DNA of 64,000 bases from CAITNM01 sp021298215. GTDB lineage: Bacteria > Pseudomonadota > Alphaproteobacteria > Paracaedibacterales > CAITNM01. A model generated the notes under the pieces. It was not told where the DNA came from. It did not search any database and was given only the letters and a program-made list of their open reading frames with translations. The stretch spans positions 283,872 to 347,871 of the forward strand of contig JBKCOJ010000005.1 of NCBI GenBank assembly GCA_046309815.1, given 5' to 3'. Of the stretch, positions 35,965 to 45,289 are shown piece by piece (the first letter of the stretch is position 1; every line of letters begins with the position of its first letter). Position numbers and translations under genes: made by a program.

Positions 35965-36769
35965 AAAGTATACAGACAACGTCAAGAGTTTGAAATGTCA
36001 CAAAAGGTTTAACAGTGATAAGCTCATCTTTAATGCTTGTAATGTTTCCAACCATGATGTCTGGTGGAAAAATTCCACCAACACCTGATGTTACTAAAAC
36101 ATCTCCGACAGCAGGGGGGCGTTTAAAATTATTCCTTAAAGTCTCTTTGCTTTGTAGGTATTCTAAAGACATTGTTGAGCTGCCATTTCCAATAGCGATA
36201 GCATTTTCTCCGGTCTCTAGAATCTTTACAGGCACCCGAGATGTTATGTCCGTGATCAACATAACGCGTAAAATTGTATTTGAGGTTTCAACGACTCTAC
36301 CAACCAATCCTTTCTCGCTAATTGCTACGTCATCTTTTTTTATGGTTGCAGCTTCAATATTGGATGTAATAATCTGAGCATCATAAAACCCTATCGGGCA
36401 ACCGTAAACTCTTACTGAAACTTTATGAAGCTGTTTAGGAAAGTTAAAATTTGTTAGCGGACGCAATTGAGCAATAATTTTTTGGTTTACGTTTACTTCT
36501 AGCTTTGCTTGTTGAAGATCGCTTTCCAGCGTTTCCATTTTTCTTAAACGCTTATTTAACTCAGCTCGAGATAAAAACCAATATTTAGTATTTTCGTAAC
36601 CTTTAGAAATTCTTCGGACAACTTTATTGATGGCGCCTATAGAGTGCAAGAATGTTGAAGATATATTTTGTAATGCATAATGCGAATACGGGCTATTAGG
36701 TAAATACCAGTAGCTAGTACTTAAGTACAGGACTGCTGCGGTACAAAAAAGGATTAAAATCCTGCGCAC
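35945..36769 (-). CDS. mreC: Rod-shape protein MreC
   Basis: The 274-residue protein has one N-terminal membrane anchor, a coiled-coil stretch (about residues 75-105) and the beta-barrel periplasmic part with AISEKGLVGRVVE and DVLVTSGVGGIFPPDIMVGNI motifs. MreC bridges MreB and PBP2 and activates PBP2. It begins 13 bases after mreB and overlaps mreD. Confidence 0.92.
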   Translation of the reverse strand: MRRILILFCTAAVLYLSTSYWYLPNSPYSHYALQNISSTFLHSIGAINKVVRRISKGYENTKYWFLSRAELNKRLRKMETLESDLQQAKLEVNVNQKIIAQLRPLTNFNFPKQLHKVSVRVYGCPIGFYDAQIITSNIEAATIKKDDVAISEKGLVGRVVETSNTILRVMLITDITSRVPVKILETGENAIAIGNGSSTMSLEYLQSKETLRNNFKRPPAVGDVLVTSGVGGIFPPDIMVGNITSIKDELITVKPFVTFQTLDVVCILYDPLVL

Positions 36770-36782
36770 TTACTAGCGTCAA

Positions 36783-37823
36783 TCAGTAAGAATTTACTAA
36801 AACAGTTCGTAGAGCTTCCATTTCTTCGAGTGCTCGACCTGTTCCAAGTACCACACAATTTAAAGGATTTTCTGCAACAAAAACAGGGACATCTGTAGCG
36901 TCTGATATAACTTTATCAAGATTTTTTAATAATGCACCGCCACCTGTCATCACAATACCCCTATCAACGATGTCCGCTGCTAATTCTGGCGCTGTGCACT
37001 CTAAAGCAGTTTTAACGCCCCCTGCAATTGCAGCAACTACCTCTGAGAGAGCATCAGCTATTTGTTTTTGGCTAACCTCAATTTCCTTTGGAATTCCATT
37101 AACTAGACTTCTTCCCTTAATGGCCAATACGCTTTCCTTGCTATTTGGCATAACAACAGCTGAACCAATTGTTTTTTTAATTTTTTCAGCGGTTGCTTCG
37201 CCAATTAATAAATTATGTGTACGACGAATATAATTAATAATAGATTCATCCATTTTGTCGCCGCCAGCTCGAACAGAGGTTGCATAAACGATACCACCTA
37301 AAGATAAAACAGCAACTTCTGTAGTTCCGCCTCCAATATCAACAACCATTGATCCGGTAGGTTCAGTAACTGGCATCCCAGCTCCTATAGCTGCTGCCCT
37401 TGGTTCTTCAATTAAAAATACGCGACGACCTCCTGCACTTTCAGCAGCGTCTTGGATGGCACGACGCTCCACAGGTGTTGAACCTGATGGAACGCAAATA
37501 ATAATTTGAGGAGCCGCAAAGCTACGACGATTGTGTACTTTTCTTATAAAGTGCTTAATCATTTCTTGAGCTACTTCAAAATCGGCAATAACTCCATCTC
37601 GTAAGGGACGAATCGCTTGAATGCCACCAGGTGTGCGTCCTACCATCATTTTTGCTTCTTCGCCTACAGCTAATACATGCTGGCGTCCATCTCGATTTGC
37701 TATAGCAACAACTGAAGGTTCATTTAGAACGATGCCCCTTCCTTTTACATATACCAAAGTATTTGCAGTGCCTAAATCAATAGCCATGTCTGCAGAAAGG
37801 TAGCCAAGTAGACGAGAAAACAT
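36783..37823 (-). CDS. mreB: Cell-shape actin homologue MreB
   Basis: The 346-residue protein has the actin-fold phosphate motifs: DLGTANTLVYVKGRGIV at the N-terminus, VVDIGGGTTEVAVLS near residues 161-175 and IVMTGGGALLKNL near 286-298. It polymerises at the membrane and guides the elongasome. It is the first gene of mreB-mreC-mreD-mrdA-rodA, preceded by a 68-base gap. Confidence 0.97.
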   Translation of the reverse strand: MFSRLLGYLSADMAIDLGTANTLVYVKGRGIVLNEPSVVAIANRDGRQHVLAVGEEAKMMVGRTPGGIQAIRPLRDGVIADFEVAQEMIKHFIRKVHNRRSFAAPQIIICVPSGSTPVERRAIQDAAESAGGRRVFLIEEPRAAAIGAGMPVTEPTGSMVVDIGGGTTEVAVLSLGGIVYATSVRAGGDKMDESIINYIRRTHNLLIGEATAEKIKKTIGSAVVMPNSKESVLAIKGRSLVNGIPKEIEVSQKQIADALSEVVAAIAGGVKTALECTAPELAADIVDRGIVMTGGGALLKNLDKVISDATDVPVFVAENPLNCVVLGTGRALEEMEALRTVLVNSY

Positions 37824-37891
37824 GATTTTACAAATTTACTAATTGTTATCGTAATGTACTTTGACACGACGAAAGAATCAAGATTTTGATT

Positions 37892-39031
37892 TCAAATTAA
37901 TTTTAAAATAATTACAGCGGCTGTTGTGCCATAAAAAGCTAGTTTTTTTAAAATATGTGGGTGCGGATAAATTAAAGACATTATAGTAAAAACAATTAAT
38001 CCGGGATAAATAATGACAAGAATTGGCGTTAAGAAAGCTGATATTCCGGTAAAATCAAGCAAGGATAAAATAAAGGAAATGCCGCTGGTGATCGCTAAGA
38101 TGTAACTAAAATTCTTATCCTTTAGCTTAAGAGTTTTGTGCAAAAAGCTAGCGTATAGATTATTTAAAGCGGTGGCAGTGGTAAGGCATGAAAAGCCCAT
38201 GGCCAAAGCTATGATAAATGTAGAATAGTGACCAAGTAAGTGTTTTGTTAAAGTAGGCAGCATTTCGGTCGGTGACACGGATTGAATAACACTTGAATAA
38301 GTGGCTCCTAAATACACTAAACTTCCATACGCTAATGCGATAACAGTGGCACCAATAAAACTTGCTTTTGCTGAAGTCCAAAATATAACTTTAGAGCTTG
38401 TATTTTTCGCGCACTGCTGTTCAACATGCTTGAATATAAGTGCTGAAAAAAAGAATCCTGCGATAAGATCCATTATCTGATAGCCTTCGATTAGCCCAAG
38501 CTCAAAAGCACTTTCAATTGAATGAGGTGAAGATAAAAATGGTGGTGCTTTTATTACTCCAACAATAATAATTAAACTTAAAGTTCCAAGCTTAATGGGT
38601 GTCATAAATTTACCAATTATATTTAACATGCTTGTATCCTTGAGGCCTACTAGGAAACAAGTGAACGCAAATATTGCGGAGAATATCCACAAGGGTATAT
38701 GGGGTTCAAGCACATGAAATCCTCCAAAAGCAACAGTGATGCAACGAGGAACGACACCAAAAGAACCTAAAAGAGACAATAAAATAAGAGGAATAATTAT
38801 ATTTGCTCCGAATCCAAGCTCCTCAAAGAAACGATCATACGAACCTTGATAGCGTTTTATGGCAAAAACGCCAGCAAAGGGAATGATAATGCCGCTAATA
38901 AGTAAACCTAAAAAGCCGAGACTCCAATGACCAAGGCATGCGCTGCCAATTTTCATGGGAAAGACAAGATTCCCGGAGCCAAAAAACATGGCAAAAATTG
39001 AAAAACCAAGGATAAAAATGGAGGTGTGCAT
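37892..39031 (-). CDS. brnQ: Branched-chain amino acid transporter, BrnQ/LIVCS family
   Basis: The protein has about 12 membrane segments and the family N-terminus (FILGFSIFAMFFGSGNLVFPMKIG). BrnQ-type carriers import Leu, Ile and Val with Na+ or H+. I chose the ATG at 39031 (379 residues), because the longer frame begins 29 bases inside the HAD gene and adds a polar tail (NQCKNSYLKKDT) that family members lack. It ends 68 bases from the mreB start. No regulator is visible. Confidence 0.88.
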   Translation of the reverse strand: MHTSIFILGFSIFAMFFGSGNLVFPMKIGSACLGHWSLGFLGLLISGIIIPFAGVFAIKRYQGSYDRFFEELGFGANIIIPLILLSLLGSFGVVPRCITVAFGGFHVLEPHIPLWIFSAIFAFTCFLVGLKDTSMLNIIGKFMTPIKLGTLSLIIIVGVIKAPPFLSSPHSIESAFELGLIEGYQIMDLIAGFFFSALIFKHVEQQCAKNTSSKVIFWTSAKASFIGATVIALAYGSLVYLGATYSSVIQSVSPTEMLPTLTKHLLGHYSTFIIALAMGFSCLTTATALNNLYASFLHKTLKLKDKNFSYILAITSGISFILSLLDFTGISAFLTPILVIIYPGLIVFTIMSLIYPHPHILKKLAFYGTTAAVIILKLI

Positions 39032-39044
39032 GGCTGTATCTTTC

Positions 39045-39665
39045 TTAAGATATGAATTCTTGCATTGATTCATTAATAGAGCTAAATCTTGCTAAAAGCG
39101 GACCTTCGTAAGCTTCATCACCAATGGCAATAGCTGGCATGTCTAAATTTTTGGCGAAATTCCAATCCGTTATGCTGTCTCCTACATACACAACCTCGTT
39201 GGGCTGTAATTGAAAGTGCTTAAGAGCAATTATTCCCATTTCGGGATGGGGTTTGTCAAAGGTCGCATCCCCAGACCCCAAAATTAAGTCGTTTGAAATA
39301 CCAAATCTTTTTACTTCGGATCGCAATAGATCTTTTTTTTTATTGCTAATGATAACAACAATTTTATTGGATTTTTTCAATGACTCTATAAGAGATGCTG
39401 CCCCATCAAATAATTTAATATTTTCCTTGTTGGCATCAATTGCTTTATAAAAAATTGATAAAGCTTCTTCCCAACTTTCTCCAAATTGCTCAGGAAAGCT
39501 TTCGCGTGAAGAAAGGCGTGCACGAATCTTGACTTCTTCCAAACTGATTTCAGATTTTCCAAAGTGTCTAAGAACAGCATTGCTGGAATCAAGAAGAACA
39601 GGCCAGGTATCAACTAACGTATTGTCCCAATCAAAAAATATAGCTTTAAAATTTCTAAAGGTCAC
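39045..39665 (-). CDS. HAD-superfamily phosphatase, Gph-like
   Basis: The 206-residue protein has HAD motif I (FFDWDNTLVDT, residues about 10-20), a motif II-like IISNK strand and motif III/IV VYVGDSITDWNFAKN. The cap is helical. Relatives include phosphoglycolate phosphatase, but the substrate is not assignable. The start at 39665 is a GTG. It follows the secretin gene by 12 bases. Confidence 0.82.
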   Translation of the reverse strand: MTFRNFKAIFFDWDNTLVDTWPVLLDSSNAVLRHFGKSEISLEEVKIRARLSSRESFPEQFGESWEEALSIFYKAIDANKENIKLFDGAASLIESLKKSNKIVVIISNKKKDLLRSEVKRFGISNDLILGSGDATFDKPHPEMGIIALKHFQLQPNEVVYVGDSITDWNFAKNLDMPAIAIGDEAYEGPLLARFSSINESMQEFIS

Positions 39666-39677
39666 CGAAATTAGTCT

Positions 39678-41306
39678 CTAAAATGGTCGAGGATCAGATA
39701 TATACTTGTTAATTAAGCGATGATCTGCCTCATCTATCTTGGAACCATTATCTACGATAGTTGCTCTTAATACAATAACAAGTTCAACAATTGTATCTCC
39801 TTCAGCTATGCTGCCAGTTAAATCTCGTACTAACGGTATACTTTCTAAACCAGGTAGATTTTGTTCGTGATGAGAAGAACGCACTTCCATAAGCCCACCT
39901 AAAATAGCCATTTCTTTGTTATGTAGTCGCAAAACAGAATCAATTTCTCTTACCTCCACAACGGGAATCATCGACTGAGTGGGCGAAGTAAGCTTATTTG
40001 AGTCAATATTTATCGAGGAGTTAAAGGCAATATCAATAGCAGGGTCTGCTACGGTTTGGGTTAATCGAGAAATACTTGGTCTTAAAAACAATAAGATTTC
40101 TCCAGTATTAAGATCAATCGATGGTTGCACCAGCATGATTAAGCCAATAGGTACAGTTTGAATATCACTGGAAACAGTTGTATTTTCTCTATTGTTTAAA
40201 GAATTATAGATTTTGTCATAGTTCAGCCTGAAATATACTTTGTTTTGAGCAACTTTTAGTATGGCTGTTTGATTATTCATAACGGTGATACGTGGACTTG
40301 ATAAAGTTCTCACAAAACCAAACTCTTGCAATGAATTGGAGATCGCTGAAAATTTCGATCCACTTGCTCCAAAACTAATCATATTTGTTTGAGCAGATGT
40401 TGGATCAAGGAATGATCCTTTTTGTGCGATGTCGCCAAATCTTGCGTTAAGTTGTAAATCATTTTTTGAATCAATAATTTGCCAATTGATTCCGCTTCTA
40501 TATTCATCTTTTAAAGTGACTTCTATAATTTTTGCTTCAATTAAAACCTGGCAGCTAGCTATACGTTTTAATTTCTCTAGATAAGAATGCGCTTGCTCGT
40601 GTTGTTTTCTATTGGCTCGAATTGTAACAAGCCCTGCTTGTCGATGAATAGAATAAGAGCCTTTTTCTGGTTCAGATTCGAGAATTGCTTTTAGATTTTG
40701 TTCTAATTCTTCCCAAAAATCATTTTTTGCGGTTGCTTTTAAAGCACTTTTTGAAATGTTGTCGTTGATATTACTTTTTGCAGGTCCAACACTCGAAAAT
40801 ACATCAGAGGCGACTGCCAGTTGATCCTCACTTATGCGAGATAGGCTTAAAAACTGAACATTATAATTTTGAGAATAAGGTGTATCTCTTTCTATGCGAA
40901 TGGAATTATTCACTACGTCATAACGCAGCTTTGCCATTTCGCATATTGATTTTATGACGTCAATGAAAGGGGTATTTTGCGCGGTAAAAATAACTTTTGC
41001 GTCTATAGAATGATCGAGCTGTAGGTCAATATTTGCTTGTCGTGCAAGCTCAACAAGAACACTTTTAAGGGGAATGCTTTCAGATACGGATATGCAAACT
41101 CTTTGCTGCATTTCCTTGGGAATTTTTGGTGTTTCTGGTGACGTTCCGCTTTTTTCGACTAAAAGTTTGGGATTAGTTTCTAATGGTTGTACAAGTTCTT
41201 TTGCTTCCTTTTTATTTAATGTCGGCATAACTGGATGATGATTAACCATATCTCTACAGCTTGTTAATAAAAAACACGTAAATAATAAAAAGAAAAACAT
41301 ACGCAT
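39678..41306 (-). CDS. Secretin lipoprotein, MshL/PilQ-like
   Basis: Secretins form outer-membrane gates for type II secretion or type IV pili. From the chosen start (41306; 41300 also possible) the first 17 residues form a lipoprotein signal with LTSC (Cys17). Upstream in-frame sequence to 41444 is polar and basic, so it is probably not coding. The N-terminal half holds an STN-like domain (SIPLKSVLVELARQANID) and N1-type fold; the C-terminal half has the secretin signature (VPIGLIMLVQPSID, VEVREIDSVLRLHNKEMAILGGL). No pilus or type II operon surrounds it. A pilin-like gene is found at 49659. Confidence 0.85.
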   Translation of the reverse strand: MRMFFFLLFTCFLLTSCRDMVNHHPVMPTLNKKEAKELVQPLETNPKLLVEKSGTSPETPKIPKEMQQRVCISVSESIPLKSVLVELARQANIDLQLDHSIDAKVIFTAQNTPFIDVIKSICEMAKLRYDVVNNSIRIERDTPYSQNYNVQFLSLSRISEDQLAVASDVFSSVGPAKSNINDNISKSALKATAKNDFWEELEQNLKAILESEPEKGSYSIHRQAGLVTIRANRKQHEQAHSYLEKLKRIASCQVLIEAKIIEVTLKDEYRSGINWQIIDSKNDLQLNARFGDIAQKGSFLDPTSAQTNMISFGASGSKFSAISNSLQEFGFVRTLSSPRITVMNNQTAILKVAQNKVYFRLNYDKIYNSLNNRENTTVSSDIQTVPIGLIMLVQPSIDLNTGEILLFLRPSISRLTQTVADPAIDIAFNSSINIDSNKLTSPTQSMIPVVEVREIDSVLRLHNKEMAILGGLMEVRSSHHEQNLPGLESIPLVRDLTGSIAEGDTIVELVIVLRATIVDNGSKIDEADHRLINKYISDPRPF

Positions 41307-41447
41307 TCTCAGAGATTGATATCTTCTTAGTGAAGCAAAGTAAAAAATCCACTTATAGCTATCAAATTTTATAAAATTTTTCTTGATTAACGGGAATTTA
41401 ATTTTATGTCGGTAAAATAATTTAATAATTTCTAATGTAATCATGAA

Positions 41448-42212
41448 ATGAAGATTTTTATTAATTTTATTGTTTTGGTAAAATTTTTTACAGTTTGTTT
41501 TGCATCAGGTGATGTAGGTTTTTTAGATCCACTGCAAACTATTGATACTTTTATGGGGCCAAGGCAAACAAATGTTGAGTGCCACTCTACTTTATATCCT
41601 CATATGAATTTAGCGTTGGCAGTAAATTGTCATCCTTATAATCCTAACGATGTTATAGGTGATAAAGCATTTATGTGTGTAGCGCACCCACTTGTTATTA
41701 AGTACAATCCAGAATTGGTAACGGATATGCTGCCTGAAACTATTAGATCTCGACTTGAATTATTAGGTCATGAATATCAATTTTTTTTAAACGTGCAGGA
41801 TAATCCTTGGAATGGAACTCCAGTAGAATTGCGAGCGCACGCATACACAGATTTCTTTCCTGCAATGAATAAAAATTATATGGGCGTGAGTGTTTTCGTT
41901 TGTCGTGCAAATGGGCAGGTATTACTGAATGAAAAAGGCTCAGTATATCCACACGGAGGTATTGCATCACCAGATAATTTTAAGATTGCTGGATTGGACC
42001 ATACTAAAAATGAAGATTTTTACAGCTTTGTTACATATCAAGGAAAAACAGTGATAACACGACATATTTTATTAACGGTTCCGATGCGAGAAACCTTCCA
42101 AGATTGCTTTAGTCATAATTCTGCTTTAGCACCGGAATATTTCACGCAACTTTTAAAAGCTGACTATGACGATTTTCTCCTTGAAAAATTTAGTGAACTC
42201 CGGTTTTCTTAG
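41448..42212 (+). CDS. Exported protein of unknown function
   Basis: This 254-residue protein has a signal peptide (residues 1-20, cleavage near CFASG) and no family I recognise. The mature part has five Cys (in VECHST, VNCHPYN, MCVAHP, VCRANG and DCFSHN), which could form disulfides in the periplasm, and many aromatic residues. It is divergent from the secretin gene, with about 141 bases between the two starts, so shared regulation is possible but unproven. Confidence 0.6.
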   Translation: MKIFINFIVLVKFFTVCFASGDVGFLDPLQTIDTFMGPRQTNVECHSTLYPHMNLALAVNCHPYNPNDVIGDKAFMCVAHPLVIKYNPELVTDMLPETIRSRLELLGHEYQFFLNVQDNPWNGTPVELRAHAYTDFFPAMNKNYMGVSVFVCRANGQVLLNEKGSVYPHGGIASPDNFKIAGLDHTKNEDFYSFVTYQGKTVITRHILLTVPMRETFQDCFSHNSALAPEYFTQLLKADYDDFLLEKFSELRFS

Positions 42213-42269
42213 TATTTTTTCGATATTATCGTCGTGCATATTCATAACCAGAGAGAAACTCAATTTTGA

Positions 42270-44141
42270 TTAGAGCGAGGGAGAAAGCTCTTCTTTAATC
42301 TTTGTTTTTAAACTCTCAGGGATATATATCCACTTATCAATATGTTGGCGTAAGGATTGCCGCATGAGAGCTTTTCCTTGCTCAATATTTTTATTATGAA
42401 TGAGATACAAGCCATCAAGCCATAATGCAAAAGGATCATGCGAATTTTTTGCATACATTCTTTTTATAAAATCTTTAGCTTTATCCAGTTGATTGCTTTC
42501 AATGAGAGCTTGCACATATGAAACCAATAAGTCACTTCTTTTTGGTGCTTTTTGTTCAATAGCAGCTGCTGCACTATCCCAAAGATGCTGTTTTTCAAGG
42601 GCAGATCTTTCAAAATATTGTATCCCATGCATCAGAGCTACATCGAGAATTAGAGGACTATTATTTGCTTCATAAATCCTAAAAGCCAGATCAAGTTCCT
42701 TCATTGTTATTAGTGGCAGATTGGAGGAGTTTACTTTTTTTAAAATAGCTAAAACGAAATGTCCAAGATGCATTCCCTTATAATTGTAAGGTCTTTTTAG
42801 ATCAACAGATGTTGGGAATTTTTTGCTATGAGTAAATTTATAGAAGATAGATTGTTGATTTGATGGATACAAAACAGCAGTTTGCCAATAGGTTATTGCG
42901 GCGTGACCGGATAGAATTGCACTAAAAAAGAGCCAGGTAATGAGGGCAGATATTTGGGTAGTTTTTATTCTGGGTTGATTGAATACAGAAAAACCTAATA
43001 TAAAAAAAGGCCACACACAAATTAGAGTGAACCATGTAGATGTTAGGCACCCAAAAAGTATTGTGTATAAAAATAAATGAAGTCTATTCTTCTTAGAAGC
43101 TTTCTCAGAAAATGGTATGGCAAGTAAGCATAAGTAAAGAATCAAGCCGATGATTCCCAAACTAAATAAAGCTTCAGTACCCAAATGCATGCAATGGAAA
43201 TCTAGCCGATCAATTCCATCCCAACTTGGTTTCCATGAGTTGTTATCAAAAAAAGATACGGGAAGATCAAGTATTTGTTTTTGCAAATTTTCAAAATAAT
43301 ACCCCCAACCATTGCCAGTAGCTAACTTTAATGGACGATCTTGCCAAGCAACCAAATAGCTTTGCAATGCTAATTTTCTTGATTCTAAGCTAGGTAGCCA
43401 TCTGCCTAGAACGAACAATGACATAGCGCTTATAAAAGGAATGCTAAGGCATAAATATTTTTGAATAGCATGTCGATTCTTGATAATAGGCCAAATACCT
43501 AAACATAAAAAAACAGCAATCCAAGCGGTTTTATTATGAGATAAAAATAACAAGCCGCAACTTAAAAAAAGTAAGATTCTTTGTAGAATCGAGCTTTTAA
43601 TTTTTAAGCGGATTGCATAAATGCATAAAGAAATGGGCGCTAAAAATGCTCCAAAAGCATACGGTAGCCAATTAGCATTGATATTTAATCCATGTTGAGG
43701 ATGATGCAAAAAAACTAGAGTACCTGCTGTAATTCCTGCAGCAATAGCAGAATAATAGATAGGATTTTTTTTTGATATATTATCTAGCGCTAATGAAAGA
43801 GTGGATAAACCAAAAAACAAAACGGACCCCTCTCCTAACAAGGGGCTGCCAAAATGATGTAGGGTAGGATTACTTGCCCATGAAGTTACAATTAGCGAGA
43901 AAACAGAAAGGCCTGCAAATACCAGTGTATGGTTTGAGCAATAAAATTCCTTTTTGAAAAAGCTCAATGCAACTAAACATAGACCAATGATGGTCAATAC
44001 AAAATGCGCAAAAACTAAAACACATTCTGAATCAATCCATATACCAATTCTAAATGGCGGAAGTGTTGCTATAAAAAACCAAAAACTTATCGCGATAAAA
44101 AGCGTTAAAAATTTTTCTAGGTAATTTTCTGTTTTTTTTAT
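42270..44141 (-). CDS. Wzy/O-antigen ligase-like membrane protein, paralogue of 704-2641
   Basis: The protein has about ten membrane segments, a loop with GNGWGYY, a Trp-rich stretch and FHCMHLGTEALFSLG, then a C-terminal helical repeat region ending in a basic/acidic tail. It matches the gene at 704 over its length. The first TTG is at 43997, but the open frame continues upstream and the extra part (IGIWIDSE...FFKK) aligns with the paralogue's first membrane segments. No ATG, GTG or TTG occurs there, so I extend to a candidate ATA at 44139-44141, preceded by AGGGA (623 residues against 645). The conserved HN pair of the paralogue is altered. Function as polymerase or ligase is inference. Confidence 0.65.
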   Translation of the reverse strand: MKKTENYLEKFLTLFIAISFWFFIATLPPFRIGIWIDSECVLVFAHFVLTIIGLCLVALSFFKKEFYCSNHTLVFAGLSVFSLIVTSWASNPTLHHFGSPLLGEGSVLFFGLSTLSLALDNISKKNPIYYSAIAAGITAGTLVFLHHPQHGLNINANWLPYAFGAFLAPISLCIYAIRLKIKSSILQRILLFLSCGLLFLSHNKTAWIAVFLCLGIWPIIKNRHAIQKYLCLSIPFISAMSLFVLGRWLPSLESRKLALQSYLVAWQDRPLKLATGNGWGYYFENLQKQILDLPVSFFDNNSWKPSWDGIDRLDFHCMHLGTEALFSLGIIGLILYLCLLAIPFSEKASKKNRLHLFLYTILFGCLTSTWFTLICVWPFFILGFSVFNQPRIKTTQISALITWLFFSAILSGHAAITYWQTAVLYPSNQQSIFYKFTHSKKFPTSVDLKRPYNYKGMHLGHFVLAILKKVNSSNLPLITMKELDLAFRIYEANNSPLILDVALMHGIQYFERSALEKQHLWDSAAAAIEQKAPKRSDLLVSYVQALIESNQLDKAKDFIKRMYAKNSHDPFALWLDGLYLIHNKNIEQGKALMRQSLRQHIDKWIYIPESLKTKIKEELSPSL

Positions 44142-44353
44142 GGTGATATCCCTAGCTTTCTACTGTGCACTTCTGATTTTTACTAAAACTGTAGAAAAAT
44201 ATAAGTCTTAACAATAGATTGATTAGGTAGAGCAAGAAAACCGTGCTTAAATAACAACGGTTCATCAAAAATATTAGGCAAGAGTGAAATGAATAGCAGG
44301 AAAAAGAGAAACATTTGATAAACTACTAACGTTAAGCTATAAATTTTTATCCC

Positions 44354-45277
44354 GTGGGCCGTTTCTACGCTCTATTTATTTTCTCTGTCGTGTCTCTCCA
44401 TGTGAACGCGGGGGGTCTGTTCGCGCATCAAGAAGCAATGCAAGCTCAAGAAAAAATTGTACCTACAAATAAAGCAGAGGCAGAAGAACCTAATGATGTG
44501 GAAGAAAGAAATTCTTCAAAAAAAGAAACGCCTATTAATCCAGAAGAGCCAAAGGCTTTTAAGCTTATGCCGCATAAGGCGACTTATACAGTAGGGCTTC
44601 ATCCTCACAAGAAACCCAAAGATATAACCATTAAAGATGTTACAGGTAAGAGTGTAATAGAGGTTGTTCAGATGAAGGAAGGTTGGACCTATAAGCAAAA
44701 TTTAGAGGTCCAAATTCATTATCACGATGGAACAACAACAACTCTTGAACGAAACGTTGCTTCTTGGGAATCCCCAACAGAAGTTGATTTCCATGTTGAA
44801 AATTTCCGTGACGGTGCTTCAGAATCTCTTTTGCAAGGAAATGCAGAAATTACCGAAGAAGGAGGGTGGAGGGTATATTTTCGGAAACCTGAAATGGATG
44901 GATTTATAGCTGATCAACTTATTATTTTTCCTCTTGGGTACCTCAGAAAAATTCTTGAAACAATAGAAGACAATAAATCTGTTTTGCCTGACCAAATTGT
45001 TTTTGATGCAACCTATGAAATACAAGCGCCGATGCGTGTAAATACAGTGATTACGCCCTTGAAAGAATCTCCAGAAAAGATAGAGCTTCTGCCTTCAAAT
45101 AAAGTTTGGCACCTTGAAGAAGCTTTGTATGATATTCAATCAACAGATTCATTAGCAGATTATGAAGATATTAGCTTGGATGTATTTTCTACTGGAGTTA
45201 TTTATGCCATGGAAACAACATGGGGCGAAGGATTGACGGTTATCTTAAAGCTTAAAGAGCTAACAATTTATGAGTAG
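44354..45277 (+). CDS. EipB/DUF1849-like periplasmic envelope protein
   Basis: The 307-residue protein has a GTG start with a signal peptide (residues 1-19), an acidic low-complexity linker (about 25-70), then a domain beginning FKLMPHKATYTVGLHPHK and containing VVQMKEGWTYKQNL, DFHVENFRDG and a C-terminal DVFSTGVIYAMETTWGEG. This resembles DUF1849/EipB, an alphaproteobacterial periplasmic protein linked in Brucella to cell-envelope integrity. It is 12 bases before the LD-carboxypeptidase gene, so the two are probably co-transcribed. Confidence 0.72.
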   Translation: MGRFYALFIFSVVSLHVNAGGLFAHQEAMQAQEKIVPTNKAEAEEPNDVEERNSSKKETPINPEEPKAFKLMPHKATYTVGLHPHKKPKDITIKDVTGKSVIEVVQMKEGWTYKQNLEVQIHYHDGTTTTLERNVASWESPTEVDFHVENFRDGASESLLQGNAEITEEGGWRVYFRKPEMDGFIADQLIIFPLGYLRKILETIEDNKSVLPDQIVFDATYEIQAPMRVNTVITPLKESPEKIELLPSNKVWHLEEALYDIQSTDSLADYEDISLDVFSTGVIYAMETTWGEGLTVILKLKELTIYE

Positions 45278-45289
45278 GCCAGACCACTT

